Shown in pieces: positions 40,160 to 48,904 of a stretch of DNA of 64,000 nt. The position numbers and the translations under genes were made by a program. How positions within the stretch are numbered: the first letter of the stretch is position 1; every line of letters begins with the position of its first letter. Location of the stretch: NCBI GenBank assembly GCA_040635515.1, contig JBEYHY010000001.1:1116001-1180000 (forward strand), given 5' to 3'. Origin of the DNA: Prauserella_A sp040635515 (GTDB lineage Bacteria; Actinomycetota; Actinomycetes; Mycobacteriales; Pseudonocardiaceae). The notes under the pieces were generated by a model. The model ran no database searches. It saw only the letters and a program-made list of their open reading frames with translations, and was not told the DNA's origin.

Positions 40160-41314
40160 GTGACCTCCGTCGAACAGCGGCCGTTCCCGGACGCCGAGTA
40201 CGCGGCACGGCTCGCCGCGACCCGGCGGGACATGGCCGAGGCGGGCATCGAGGCACTGCTGGTCTTCCGGCCTTCGAGCATCGAGTACCTGTGCGGCTAC
40301 CACACCGAGGAGACCGCGCCACAGCCTCTGCTCGTCACCATGTCCGACACGTATCTCTACGTCCCCGACCTCGAAGTCGGCAGGGCGCTGGCAAGCTCGC
40401 GCGTGGGCAACATCCGGTTCTGCGGCTACGCCGACGCGCTGCGCGGTCTCGAAATCTTCCTCGCGGACGCCGCCGGTGTACTTCCCGATGGAGCGCCGGT
40501 GGGCATCGAGACCGGGCACGGCTCCACTCCCCCGCGCGCCGTCGGGATTCTCGCGACCACCCACCTCCGCGTCGTGCACACCGATCACCTGGTGGAGCGC
40601 ATCCGGCTTGTGCTGTCCCCCTCGGAGATCGACCGCGTCGAACACGCCGCGCGCGAGACCGCCGCCGGTGTCGCCGCCGCCGTCGACTCGGCGCGTGAGC
40701 CGGCGGCGACCGATTCCTCCGTCGCCGCCGCGATCGCGGCCGCTCTCTTCCGCGACGCCGATTCGCCGTCGGCGTGGGGGCCGGTCGTGGCGACCGGACA
40801 ACGAGGCGGCGTCCCGCATTCGAGCTGGATCAACCGGCCGCTCGGCGAGGGGCCGACCTTTGTCGAATTCGCCGGAACACATGCCCGCTACCACGCCCCC
40901 GTGATGCGCACGCTCGTCGCGGGTCCGCTGTCGCCGGGGGATCGCACGCTGGCAAGCCTCGCGCGCACGGCGGTGTCGGCCGTCCTCGCGACGGCGAAGG
41001 CCGGGGTGCTTGCCTCCGACGTCGCGAAGCAGGCGGGCAGAGCGCTGGGCACCCTGCCGCACGACGTCGTGTTCCACCATCTCTTCGGCTATCCGGTCGG
41101 GCTCGCGCACAAGCCACATTGGATGGACGGGGCACCGTTCTTCCTCGTCCCCGACAATCACGAACCGCTACGGGCCGGAATGGTGTTCCACATTCCCGGG
41201 TCGTTCCGCCGGTTCGGGGATTCGGGAGTCGGGCTCAGTCAGACTTTTCTCGTGGAGGAACACGGCAGCAGGGTCCTGACCCACGGCGCGGCCGACCTCA
41301 TCACCGTACGGTGA
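40160..41314 (+). CDS. M24 family (creatinase/Xaa-Pro aminopeptidase-fold) protein, metal ligands not conserved
   Basis: A 384-residue protein with an N-terminal creatinase/prolidase domain (YAARLAATRRDMAEAGIEALLVF near residue 14, YLCGYHTEE near 44) and a C-terminal pita-bread domain. The metalloenzyme ligands of M24 peptidases are not seen at the expected places. VEFAGTHARYHAPVMRT stands where two Asp are usual, and HIPGSF where an EPG motif is usual. It therefore looks more like creatinase-type members, which need no metal, than a peptidase. The GTG at 40160 has no clear ribosome binding site. The substrate is unknown. Confidence 0.75.
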   Translation: MTSVEQRPFPDAEYAARLAATRRDMAEAGIEALLVFRPSSIEYLCGYHTEETAPQPLLVTMSDTYLYVPDLEVGRALASSRVGNIRFCGYADALRGLEIFLADAAGVLPDGAPVGIETGHGSTPPRAVGILATTHLRVVHTDHLVERIRLVLSPSEIDRVEHAARETAAGVAAAVDSAREPAATDSSVAAAIAAALFRDADSPSAWGPVVATGQRGGVPHSSWINRPLGEGPTFVEFAGTHARYHAPVMRTLVAGPLSPGDRTLASLARTAVSAVLATAKAGVLASDVAKQAGRALGTLPHDVVFHHLFGYPVGLAHKPHWMDGAPFFLVPDNHEPLRAGMVFHIPGSFRRFGDSGVGLSQTFLVEEHGSRVLTHGAADLITVR

Positions 41315-41350
41315 CGCGGCGGCCGCGCCGTGCGCGCAGGTGGCCAGCCG

Positions 41351-42526
41351 TTACCGCGCCGCGGCGGAGAACATGCCTTCGAAACTACGGCGGAACTCCG
41401 TGTAGACCCCGCCGAGATCGGTCTGGATCATCGCCTCGTCGTTGCGCCGCAAGGACGTGTGATTGAAGTTGGGGCTGCCGGTGAACACCTGCCTCGCGTA
41501 CGGGTTGAGCCCGTACTGACCCTCGACCAGCACGAACTTGGAGTGGATCCGGCCGGGCAGCGCGTTGGCGTCGCCGAGCTCCCTCATGGCGATGCGGGGG
41601 TGTCCCGACAGCACCTCGCGAACCTCATCGCCGATCGGGCCGTGCACGATCCTGATCGCGCATCCCCTGGCGGCCAGTTCGACCAACCGCCGGGCGATCG
41701 CGATCCGGTAGTCGTCCCATTCGGACATTCCGATGCGGACGGTTGTCGGTGTCAGGCAGCCGACCCTCGCCAGGTTCTCGACGACCGGATCTCCTTCGGC
41801 CCTGGGGAAGAACGAGGCCTTGACGATTCCGCCGGGCATCACGGTCGTGGCGGTGCGGTAGTAGTCGTCGCTGGCGCGTTCGGCCGCGAGGTCCTCGAAG
41901 TAGGCGTCGTAGGCCCGGTACAGCGCGGGGTTTCCGGTGAAGGTCACGGCGTTGTTCCAGTAGGTCCGCGAGTTCACGTCGGTGAAGTTGGCCGAGGACT
42001 GCAGCACCACGTCACGCTTGCCGCCCGTCTTCGAGAACAGGTAGAACTTGTTGTGCTGCCCCTTGGTCCCGATGCACGCCGCCGTGTTTCCCTCGGGTGA
42101 GCTCCTCGTGCACACGTGCAACCAGGAACGCTCGTCCTCGCGGGTCCCGATCTCCGCGCGCAACGCGTCGACCGCGGGATTGTCCGCCTGCCAGCCGTCC
42201 AGCACGACCTGCACGTCGACGCCCCGCCGGTGAGCACCGATCAGCTCGTTCGCGAAGTCCATTCCGGCCTCGCCCGAGATCACGAAGTGGGCGATCCTGA
42301 TCCGCGAGCCCTCGGGAGCCTGTTTCACCAGGTTGCAGACCTGACGTACGACAGCCGTCGGGTCTCCCCCGGCCGGATCGTTGAGCACGGCGCCGGTGGT
42401 CACCGGCCGCTGCGGAGCGTCCCGGCAGGGGCGCACCGGATCATCCGCCGCGGCACCGGCGGGGGCGGCGAGCAGCGTGGCCGACAGGGCACACACCAGC
42501 GCCGCCAGCAGAGGTTTGACGCGCAT
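41351..42526 (-). CDS. Secreted phospholipase D-like domain protein
   Basis: A 391-residue exported protein. The signal peptide is about residues 1-28 (MRVKPLLAALVCALSATLLA, then APAGAAA). Two PLD half-sites are visible: HNKFYLFSKTGGKRDVVLQS with NFT near residue 160, and HSKFVLVEGQYGLNPYARQV near 325 followed by NFNHTSLRRNDE. Together they would form the HxK...N active site that cleaves phosphodiester bonds of lipids or nucleic acids outside the cell. The ATG at 42526 is preceded by GGAAGGAAAC; an in-frame extension lacks a signal sequence. It is convergent with the M24 gene. Confidence 0.87.
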   Translation of the reverse strand: MRVKPLLAALVCALSATLLAAPAGAAADDPVRPCRDAPQRPVTTGAVLNDPAGGDPTAVVRQVCNLVKQAPEGSRIRIAHFVISGEAGMDFANELIGAHRRGVDVQVVLDGWQADNPAVDALRAEIGTREDERSWLHVCTRSSPEGNTAACIGTKGQHNKFYLFSKTGGKRDVVLQSSANFTDVNSRTYWNNAVTFTGNPALYRAYDAYFEDLAAERASDDYYRTATTVMPGGIVKASFFPRAEGDPVVENLARVGCLTPTTVRIGMSEWDDYRIAIARRLVELAARGCAIRIVHGPIGDEVREVLSGHPRIAMRELGDANALPGRIHSKFVLVEGQYGLNPYARQVFTGSPNFNHTSLRRNDEAMIQTDLGGVYTEFRRSFEGMFSAAAR

Positions 42527-42869
42527 CGATCGTTTCCTTCCAGTCCGGGGCAACTCTGCCCCTGATCCGATAACGGAACACTGCGAACCGGTGACCAATG
42601 ACCGGCCGCCGGGAAGACCTCGGGTGCCGAACCGCCTTCCGCACTCTCGCCAGTCCACAGTGGAACGTCAGAGCAGGCGAGCCGCCGAGCGTGCGGAACA
42701 ACGGGACGGCGAACGGAACGGCCCGGTGTTCGAATCCGGTTCGCCGGTTTCGCGGCGCGATTACGATCCGGCACACCTGGCCGAGTTGAGGTGCCACCTG
42801 AGACGCGGGGTGCGGCGACGGCATCCGCCACCGGCGCATGGTGGCTCCCGCCGTCACAGAGCGGTTGGG

Positions 42870-42892
42870 AACGCTCACGTGAGCGTTAACGC
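42870..42892. promoter_or_regulatory. Overlapping palindromes, candidate LacI-family operator
   Basis: AACGCTCACGTGAGCGTT (42870-42887) is a perfect 18-bp palindrome. GCGTTAACGC (42883-42892) is a second, overlapping one. CGCTCACG recurs at 43038 with TTAACG next to it. The LacI gene of the operon is the natural candidate regulator. Confidence 0.6.
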
Positions 42893-43010
42893 AGCGGGAA
42901 CGTACCCGCACCGATCTCACGATGTCAACAGCCCGGCCGGTCCACACCGCGAAACCCGAAGCACTTTCCGTTTCAGCTCGGCGAACCGTTGACTCGGCCG
43001 ACGGCGGCGA

Positions 43011-43054
43011 GTTAACGTTCCTCCCGACTTCAATTAGCGCTCACGTTAACGTTC
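43011..43054. promoter_or_regulatory. Repeated GTTAACGTTC sites before the operon start, candidate LacI operators
   Basis: GTTAACGTTC occurs at 43011-43020 and 43045-43054, 34 bp apart. The second is part of GCGCTCACGTTAACGTTC (43037-43054), which shares CGCTCACG and TTAACG with the palindrome at 42870. These lie 37-80 bp before the first gene of the operon. Confidence 0.55.
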
Positions 43055-43090
43055 ATCCCGTGGGTGCTCCCTTCCTCAGGAGCGAAGATC

Positions 43091-44056
43091 TTGGGTACCA
43101 CCAATGACGCGGCCCTTGCCGGCCAGCTGCGCCGGGCGATGCTCGACGCCGATCCGGCGCTGTCCCGATACAACCCGTTGTCCCGCATTCTCGTGTTCGA
43201 CCAGTTCAACTCGGGCACGCACGGCTGGACCGAGTTGATCGGCAACCACGACGGCGAGGGCAACCTCGACACGGTCGACGACCACATGCGTGACTTCCGG
43301 CCGCCACAGCTGTCCTCATGCACGTTCTTCGACGTCGGTACGCACGGCGCGATGACGGGAACCTACGCGCTCAAGGTCGCCACGCGGCCGCTCGCCGGGC
43401 ACACCGGCGTCGCCATCCGCAGGCTGACCATGGCGAAGAAGGGCAGGGTCCAGTTCGAAACGTACTTCACCTTCAAGGCCGAGGCCGCCTCCGAGGAGAA
43501 CCAGGCCGCGACCCAGGCCGGCGCAGGCGAATGGGACGGCAACATCCACCCCTCGGAACAGCAGTTCGGCGCCTTCACCGTCGCCACGGACATCTGTGAC
43601 GACAGGGGCGTGCGCTACCACACGGTCATGCGCTACCAGAACACCGATCTGAACAACCAGTTCACCCGGCGCTGGATGTACCCCGTCGTCCCCGAACCGA
43701 CGCCGAGGGAACACCTCGAAGGCAAGGCGAAACTCGCGGCCACCGATGACTTCACCGCGCCCAACCCCGAGGACTGGAAGTCGATCGGCGAGCCACAGTC
43801 CTTTTGCTACAACGAGGTTCCGACGAAGGTCAACTGGCACTACCTGCGCTGGCAGCTCGACACCGAAACGCAGCGCAATGTGGAGCTACAGGTCAACGAC
43901 CGCGTCTACGACCTGAGCGAGGTTCCCGTTCCCGCCTACTCGGAACGCTACGACTCGCTCGACAACCTGCTCAACTTCTACGTCAGCACCCGCACTCACA
44001 CGAACGTCAGGAACTTCCTGTTCCTCGACTCCGTGCTCGTCTCGGTGGATTGGTAG
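43091..44056 (+). CDS. Unrecognised protein, possibly carbohydrate-related, first gene of a LacI-associated operon
   Basis: A 321-residue protein that I do not assign to a known family. There is no signal peptide or membrane helix. The composition suggests a beta-sandwich: RILVFDQFNSGTHGWTELIG near residue 36, FETYFTFKAEA near 125, and the closing NFLFLDSVLVSVDW. Such patterns recall jelly-roll or concanavalin-like polysaccharide-binding or lyase domains, but that is only a guess. The TTG at 43091 is preferred because AGGAG lies 8 bases upstream; an in-frame GTG at 43064 is possible. It is followed 6 bp later by another unknown gene. Confidence 0.72.
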   Translation: MGTTNDAALAGQLRRAMLDADPALSRYNPLSRILVFDQFNSGTHGWTELIGNHDGEGNLDTVDDHMRDFRPPQLSSCTFFDVGTHGAMTGTYALKVATRPLAGHTGVAIRRLTMAKKGRVQFETYFTFKAEAASEENQAATQAGAGEWDGNIHPSEQQFGAFTVATDICDDRGVRYHTVMRYQNTDLNNQFTRRWMYPVVPEPTPREHLEGKAKLAATDDFTAPNPEDWKSIGEPQSFCYNEVPTKVNWHYLRWQLDTETQRNVELQVNDRVYDLSEVPVPAYSERYDSLDNLLNFYVSTRTHTNVRNFLFLDSVLVSVDW

Positions 44057-44062
44057 GTCTCC

Positions 44063-44398
44063 ATGCGACAGTCACAAGCCGCGGTTCTCGAACGTTACCG
44101 CGTCGTCGAAGGGGAATTCGCCACCGAGCCCTACGAAACGGGCTGGGCGGGCGAGGCACGCTGGTTCGTGCGAGTGCTGGAGACCGCGAGCCCCGGCACC
44201 AGGATCGTGTTCACCACGCAGGTATCCCCCGACGGCCTGCACTGGTGCGATGCCGAGGTTCCGGCACAGGTCGCCGAGGGAACGGGACTCATCTCGTGGC
44301 CTGTCCGCGAGTTCGGTCAATGGTTGCGAATCAGGGGGTCGGTCGAGGGGGAAACGGGATCGGCAAAGGTGCTGATCTATCTGACGCTCAAAGAATGA
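44063..44398 (+). CDS. Small unrecognised beta-rich protein
   Basis: A 111-residue cytoplasmic protein with alternating polar/hydrophobic strands (WFVRVLETASPGTRIVFTTQ, then SPDGLHWCDAEVPAQVAEGT and LRIRGSVEGETGSAKVLIYL). No signal sequence, membrane segment or known motif. It lies 6 bp after the 43091 gene and 11 bp before the solute-binding protein, so the three are cotranscribed. It may partner the 43091 protein. The fold looks like a small beta-sandwich domain; function is unknown. Confidence 0.68.
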   Translation: MRQSQAAVLERYRVVEGEFATEPYETGWAGEARWFVRVLETASPGTRIVFTTQVSPDGLHWCDAEVPAQVAEGTGLISWPVREFGQWLRIRGSVEGETGSAKVLIYLTLKE

Positions 44399-44409
44399 GC
44401 AGAGGAGAC

Positions 44410-45933
44410 ATGAAGATGGTGACAACCTACAACCGGCGCGGCTTCCTCAAGATCAGCGGAATCGGTCTCGCCGGTGCTTACCTCGCCGCCTGCAGTGTCG
44501 GAGGTGGCAACAGCACCGCGGCGGATCAGGCGCTGCGGGCCGCGTTCGCGCAACCCATCAACGACCTCGATCCGCACGGGCCGAGCAGCGTCGACGAGGC
44601 GACGCTGCTCGCGGGACGGCTGATCTACGACACGCTCGTCCGCCCTGGTGCCGACAAACCGGAGCCGGGCATCGCGCGGTCGTGGGAACAGCCCGACCCC
44701 ACCACCTGGGTCTTCACCCTGCGCGACGACGTGAAGTTCCACGACGGGTCACCGCTCACCGCCCGCGACGTCAAAGCGTCGCTGGAACGCGTCAAGGATG
44801 CCGATACGGCGCAGTCGGCACTGTGGACATCGGTGACCTCCATCGAAACCACCGGCGAGCACACCCTGACCATCCGGACCGAGAAACCGCTCGGCACCAT
44901 GCCGGTCAATCTCACGCTCATGTTCGTGCTTCCCGCGGACAAGATGAACAACGACGGATTCTTCCGCAAGCCCATCGGCAGCGGCCCCTTCAAGGTCGAC
45001 TCGTTCACCCCGTCCGACGAACTGGTGCTCAGCGCGGTCGAACACTGGAACGGCAAGCCGAAGACGGAGTCGGTGACACTGCCCTACATCCCGGAGACAT
45101 CGAGCCAGATCACCGCGTTGCGCACCGGCGAGCTGAGCGCGCTGTGGCCGGTCCCGCCCGACCAGCTGCGCGAACTCGACGGGGCCGAGGGCATCACGCT
45201 GGAGACCGTTCCCAGCTACGTCTACTACCTCAACTGGTTCAACTGCGGGCGCAAACCCTTCGACGACCCGAAGGTGCGCAGGGCCATGTGGAAGGCGGTG
45301 AATGTCGAGGAGATCGTGCGCAACCTCTTCGGCAAGGGAGCCGAAGTCATGACGGCACCCATTCCCTCGACGGTCTTCGGCCACGCCGATCAGCGGCCCT
45401 ACCAGCACGACCCGGAGGGAGCCAAACGGGATCTCGCCGACGCGGGTCTCGGCGACGGGTTCAGCACCTCCCTCATGTGGTTCGGCGAAACCGGCCCGCT
45501 CGCCGACGGGCTCGCACAGGCGATGATCTCCGACTGGGCCAAGATCGGCGTCACCGTGAAACCCCAGAACGTGGAGAAGGCGGAGTGGCTGCGCAGGCTC
45601 AACGCCAAGGAATTCGACATGGAGCTGCAGACCAACACGGTGACCACCGGCGACGCCGACTTCACCCTCGGCAGGCTGTACGACTCCGGTGCCGACCGGA
45701 TGGGCTACCGCAACCCGGAGCTCGACACCATCCTGCGCCAGGCACACGAGGATTCCGACCGCGAGCGGAGGGCGGAGTTGTACCGGAAAGCGTGCGAGAT
45801 CATCTGGTCGGACGCGGTCGGCATCTTCCCCGCCGCCCTGATCAGTACCTACGGCCTGCGCAGTAGCGTTGCGGGCTTCGAGCCGGCGCCGAGCAACCAG
45901 CCCGATCTGCGCGGTGTGACGCTAGGAACCTGA
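44410..45933 (+). CDS. ABC transporter substrate-binding lipoprotein (SBP_bac_5, oligopeptide type), Tat-like signal
   Basis: A 507-residue extracytoplasmic binding protein of the DppA/OppA family. The signal has a twin-arginine pattern, NRRGFLKISGIGLAGAYLAAC, ending at the lipobox Cys near residue 28. Typical segments are FAQPINDLDPHGPSS near 47, DTLVRPGADKPEPGIARSW near 78, TWVFTLRDDVKFHDGSPLTA near 100 and NCGRKPFDDPKVRRAMWKAV near 280. GAGGAGAC precedes the ATG. The family binds peptides, nickel, opines or oligosaccharides; the LacI neighbour favours a sugar-like ligand here. Confidence 0.9.
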   Translation: MKMVTTYNRRGFLKISGIGLAGAYLAACSVGGGNSTAADQALRAAFAQPINDLDPHGPSSVDEATLLAGRLIYDTLVRPGADKPEPGIARSWEQPDPTTWVFTLRDDVKFHDGSPLTARDVKASLERVKDADTAQSALWTSVTSIETTGEHTLTIRTEKPLGTMPVNLTLMFVLPADKMNNDGFFRKPIGSGPFKVDSFTPSDELVLSAVEHWNGKPKTESVTLPYIPETSSQITALRTGELSALWPVPPDQLRELDGAEGITLETVPSYVYYLNWFNCGRKPFDDPKVRRAMWKAVNVEEIVRNLFGKGAEVMTAPIPSTVFGHADQRPYQHDPEGAKRDLADAGLGDGFSTSLMWFGETGPLADGLAQAMISDWAKIGVTVKPQNVEKAEWLRRLNAKEFDMELQTNTVTTGDADFTLGRLYDSGADRMGYRNPELDTILRQAHEDSDRERRAELYRKACEIIWSDAVGIFPAALISTYGLRSSVAGFEPAPSNQPDLRGVTLGT

Positions 45934-45946
45934 GAAGAGGGAGTGG

Positions 45947-47005
45947 ATGATGGAGTCGCGGCGGGTGACCCTCAAGGACATCGCCAAGTCACTCGGTGTC
46001 TCGGTGAACACGGTTTCCCGTGCGCTCACCGGCAAGGACAGTGTCGGCGAGGACACCCGCGCGCGCATCAAAGAGGAGGCGCGGCGACTCGGCTACGTAC
46101 CCAACTCGATGGCGCGGTCGCTCGTGCTGGGCTCGGCCATGACGCTCGGGCTGGTGATCACCAACCCGTCCAACCCGTTCTACGCCAGGCTGATCAGCAC
46201 CATCGAACAGCGGGGCAGGGTGCATGGTTACTCGCTCATGCTGCTGGTCACCGAGGAAAGCCAGGACGGTGACGAGGCGGCAGCGGAAACCCTGCTCCGC
46301 TGGGGTGTCGACGGCGCGCTGGTCGTACCGGTGCAGAGCGACGGCGAGCACTGGGACCGGCTCGACGAATCGGGCGTTCCCGTGGTGTGCCTCAACCGTG
46401 ATTTTCCCGCACTGGACCTGGACTTCATCGGGGTCGACTACGACAACGCCGCGTACGAGGCCACCCGGCACCTCATCGACGGCGGGGCGCGCAGCCTGTG
46501 CCTGCTGGAGGAAGACCTGCCCATCTCCCCCGTCGCCGACCGGACGGCGGGATTCAGGAGGGCACTGGCCGACGCGGGCCTCGCCGCGGCGGCCGACCCG
46601 GTGCTGTCGGTGCCGACGCGCAGGCAGGAATCCCTTGCCCTGCCGTGGGATCCGGGCGACGCCTACCGGATCGCGCAGGACATCGTGAGCGGCGGCGACC
46701 TCCCGGACGCGATCATGGTCGGTAACGACTACTTCGCGCTCGGGGTCTACCGGGCGCTGAACGAGGCGGGGCTCAGCGCGCCGGATGACGTGCTCGTCGG
46801 CGGATTCGGTGACCATCCGTTCGCCGCCTATCTTTCCCCTCCCCTGACCACCGTCCGGCTGCCCGCCGCCGACATCGGCACCACCGCCGTCGACTTGCTG
46901 CTGCGCCGGATGAAGGGTTCGACCGGCAGGCCGGAAAAGCAGCGCCTGCCCTCCGAACTCGTCGTGCGCGCCTCCAGTCGCGCCGAGGAAAGCCCGCCCA
47001 CATGA
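45947..47005 (+). CDS. LacI family transcriptional regulator
   Basis: A 352-residue LacI/GalR-type repressor. The N-terminal helix-turn-helix and hinge are VTLKDIAKSLGVSVNTVSRAL near residue 7 and LGYVPNSMARSL near 48. The periplasmic-binding-like ligand domain spans 60-340 (TLGLVITNPSNPFYARLIST near 66). GAGGGAG lies just before the ATG at 45947; a second in-frame ATG at 45950 is equally possible. The gene sits inside the ABC operon, between the binding protein and the permeases, so it is autoregulated if the sites upstream of 43091 are its operators. Confidence 0.9.
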   Translation: MMESRRVTLKDIAKSLGVSVNTVSRALTGKDSVGEDTRARIKEEARRLGYVPNSMARSLVLGSAMTLGLVITNPSNPFYARLISTIEQRGRVHGYSLMLLVTEESQDGDEAAAETLLRWGVDGALVVPVQSDGEHWDRLDESGVPVVCLNRDFPALDLDFIGVDYDNAAYEATRHLIDGGARSLCLLEEDLPISPVADRTAGFRRALADAGLAAAADPVLSVPTRRQESLALPWDPGDAYRIAQDIVSGGDLPDAIMVGNDYFALGVYRALNEAGLSAPDDVLVGGFGDHPFAAYLSPPLTTVRLPAADIGTTAVDLLLRRMKGSTGRPEKQRLPSELVVRASSRAEESPPT

Positions 47006-47075
47006 CCACTGACCCCTCGCGCGGGCACACGACCATGCCGCGCACCGGGGACCGCGTCAGAGAAAGCCAGTTCTC

Positions 47076-48002
47076 GTGATCATTTATCTCGCACGCCGAC
47101 TATGGCAGTCCGTGTTCCTGGTCTTCGGCGCCATCACCATCGTGTTCCTCGCGCTCAGGGTGATTCCCGGTGATCCGGCCTCACTCATCCTCGGCAGCTC
47201 GGCCACTCCGGACGAACTCGCCGAGCTACGGCAGAGCATGGGGCTCGACGATCCGATTTTCGTCCAGTACATCCGGCATCTCGGCGAGGTACTGCGACTC
47301 GACTTCGGCGAATCGTGGCGTCTGGGTGGCGACGCGTTCGCCGCGGTGCTGGAGCGGCTTCCCGCGACGCTGACCCTCGCCGGTTATGCCCTGCTGCTGA
47401 CGCTGCTCATCGGCTTCCCGCTCGGCGTGTACGCCGCGCGCCACCCCGGCAAGCTCGTCGACAGGGCGGTCTCCTACTTCTCGCTGACCGGCCAGGCACT
47501 TCCCTCGTTCTGGGTCGGCATCATGCTGGTGCTGATCTTCTCAAGGATGCTCGGCATCCTGCCCGCGACGGCCGACGGGACGCCGATCGCGCTGGTCCTG
47601 CCAGCTTTCACGCTCGCTCTGCCGTTCCTCGGCTGGCTCGCACGCCTCGTGCGCAACGGGACGCTGGAGGAACTCGGCAAGGACTACGTCAGGACCGCGA
47701 GGTCGAAGGGACTGTCCGAACGGGTCGTGTTCAACGTGCACGTGCTGCGCAACACGCTCACGCCCGTCGTGACCGTGCTCGGGCTCGTGCTCGGCAACTT
47801 CATCGCCGACGCGGTGATCATCGAACAGGTCTTCGCGTGGCCCGGCATCGGCTCCCTCATGATCGAGTCCATTGTCAACCGGGACTCGGCCGTCGCGGAA
47901 GCGGCGATCGTGCTCATCGCCGTGTTCTACATCGGACTCAACCTCATCGTCGACGTCCTCTACTTCCATCTCGACCCCCGGATCACGCTGGAGACCGTAT
48001 GA
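47076..48002 (+). CDS. ABC transporter permease, DppB/OppB-like
   Basis: A 308-residue permease of the peptide/nickel family. The N-terminal MIIYLARRLWQSVFLVFGAI is typical of DppB, then VIPGDPASLILGSSATPDEL near residue 28 and GLDDPIFVQYIRHLGEVLRL near 57. The EAA loop reads YVRTARSKGLSERVVFNVHV near 206, which docks to the ATPases. It lies 70 bp after the LacI gene with no hairpin between, so readthrough is likely. The stop overlaps the start of the DppC-like gene. Confidence 0.9.
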   Translation: MIIYLARRLWQSVFLVFGAITIVFLALRVIPGDPASLILGSSATPDELAELRQSMGLDDPIFVQYIRHLGEVLRLDFGESWRLGGDAFAAVLERLPATLTLAGYALLLTLLIGFPLGVYAARHPGKLVDRAVSYFSLTGQALPSFWVGIMLVLIFSRMLGILPATADGTPIALVLPAFTLALPFLGWLARLVRNGTLEELGKDYVRTARSKGLSERVVFNVHVLRNTLTPVVTVLGLVLGNFIADAVIIEQVFAWPGIGSLMIESIVNRDSAVAEAAIVLIAVFYIGLNLIVDVLYFHLDPRITLETV

Positions 48003-48904
48003 TGTCGAAGGCCGCAACAGCTTCGAAAGCCCCGGCGGAAGCGAAGGAACGTCCCGCACGGCGGCTCACCCGCTACGGCATCGCCCCGCTCGTCGCGGCG
48101 ACCGTGCTCGGATTGTTCATACTGACCGCGTTGTTCGGCCCGCTGCTCGTTCCCTACGACAGCGTGGCCACCAGTGTCGCCGACCGGCTCCTCCCGCCCG
48201 GCTCGGTCGTCTCCGACGGATCGAGGGCGCTGCTGGGCACCGACCAGGACGGAAGGGACGTCTTCGCGCAGGTGATCGCGGGCTCGCGGGTGTCCCTGCT
48301 CGTCGCCGTCACCGTCGTTGCCGTCGCGGGCGTGCTCGGCCTCGTGCTCGGTCTGCTTGCCGGGTACTACGGCGGCTGGCTGGACACCGTGATCTCCAGG
48401 GTCGGCGACATGCAACTGGCGTTTCCCAGCATCCTGCTCGCGATCCTGCTTGCCGGCGCGCTCGGTCCCAGTCTCGTCAACGTCATCATCGCGCTCGCGG
48501 TGACGCGATGGGTCATCTTCGCCAGGGTGGTACGCGGTTCCGCGCTGTCGGTGCGCAACAGGGAGTTCGTCGACTCGGCGAGGGTGATGGGCGCGAGCGA
48601 CCTGCGGATCATGGCTCGCTACATCTATCCCTCGTGCGTTCAGCCACTGCTCGTCGCGGCCACCGTCCAGGTGGGACTCACCATGGTCGCGGAGGCCGCG
48701 CTGAGCTTCCTCGGCCTGGGCGTGCCCATCGATCAGGCTTCGTGGGGTTCGACCATCGCCAACGGCAGGGACTACCTCGCGTCGGCCTGGTGGATCGCCG
48801 CGATCCCGGGAATCGCGCTGACACTCGTGGTGATCTGCATCGGCCTGCTCGGTGACGCCGGACGCGACCGAGGCGATCGCGCGAGCCAGGCGGTGATGCG
48901 GTGA
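47999..48904 (+). CDS. ABC transporter permease, DppC/OppC-like
   Basis: A 301-residue second permease of the importer. It has an N-terminal cytoplasmic tail, the first helix APLVAATVLGLFILTALFG, the DppC-type loop LLGTDQDGRDVFAQVIAGSR near residue 80, and the EAA loop FVDSARVMGASDLRIMARYI near 195. The ATG at 47999 overlaps the DppB-like stop (ATGATG with TGA), so the two are coupled. GTGA at its end couples it to the first ATPase. Together with DppB it forms the heterodimeric channel. Confidence 0.9.
   Translation: MMSKAATASKAPAEAKERPARRLTRYGIAPLVAATVLGLFILTALFGPLLVPYDSVATSVADRLLPPGSVVSDGSRALLGTDQDGRDVFAQVIAGSRVSLLVAVTVVAVAGVLGLVLGLLAGYYGGWLDTVISRVGDMQLAFPSILLAILLAGALGPSLVNVIIALAVTRWVIFARVVRGSALSVRNREFVDSARVMGASDLRIMARYIYPSCVQPLLVAATVQVGLTMVAEAALSFLGLGVPIDQASWGSTIANGRDYLASAWWIAAIPGIALTLVVICIGLLGDAGRDRGDRASQAVMR

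Larger units (their letters stand above)
42527..43090. other. Non-coding gap with LacI-type operator candidates
   Basis: A 564-bp divergent promoter region between the PLD-like gene and the DUF/ABC operon. It contains an 18-bp palindrome at 42870-42887, the overlapping GCGTTAACGC at 42883-42892, and two copies of GTTAACGTTC at 43011 and 43045. I see no protein-coding feature in it. Confidence 0.7.

Noticed and set aside
39551..41161. 536-codon reverse-strand open frame across polyprenol-phosphomannose synthase, the repeats and the M24 gene
   Set aside because: It spans two real genes and a repeat array and shows no coherent protein features.
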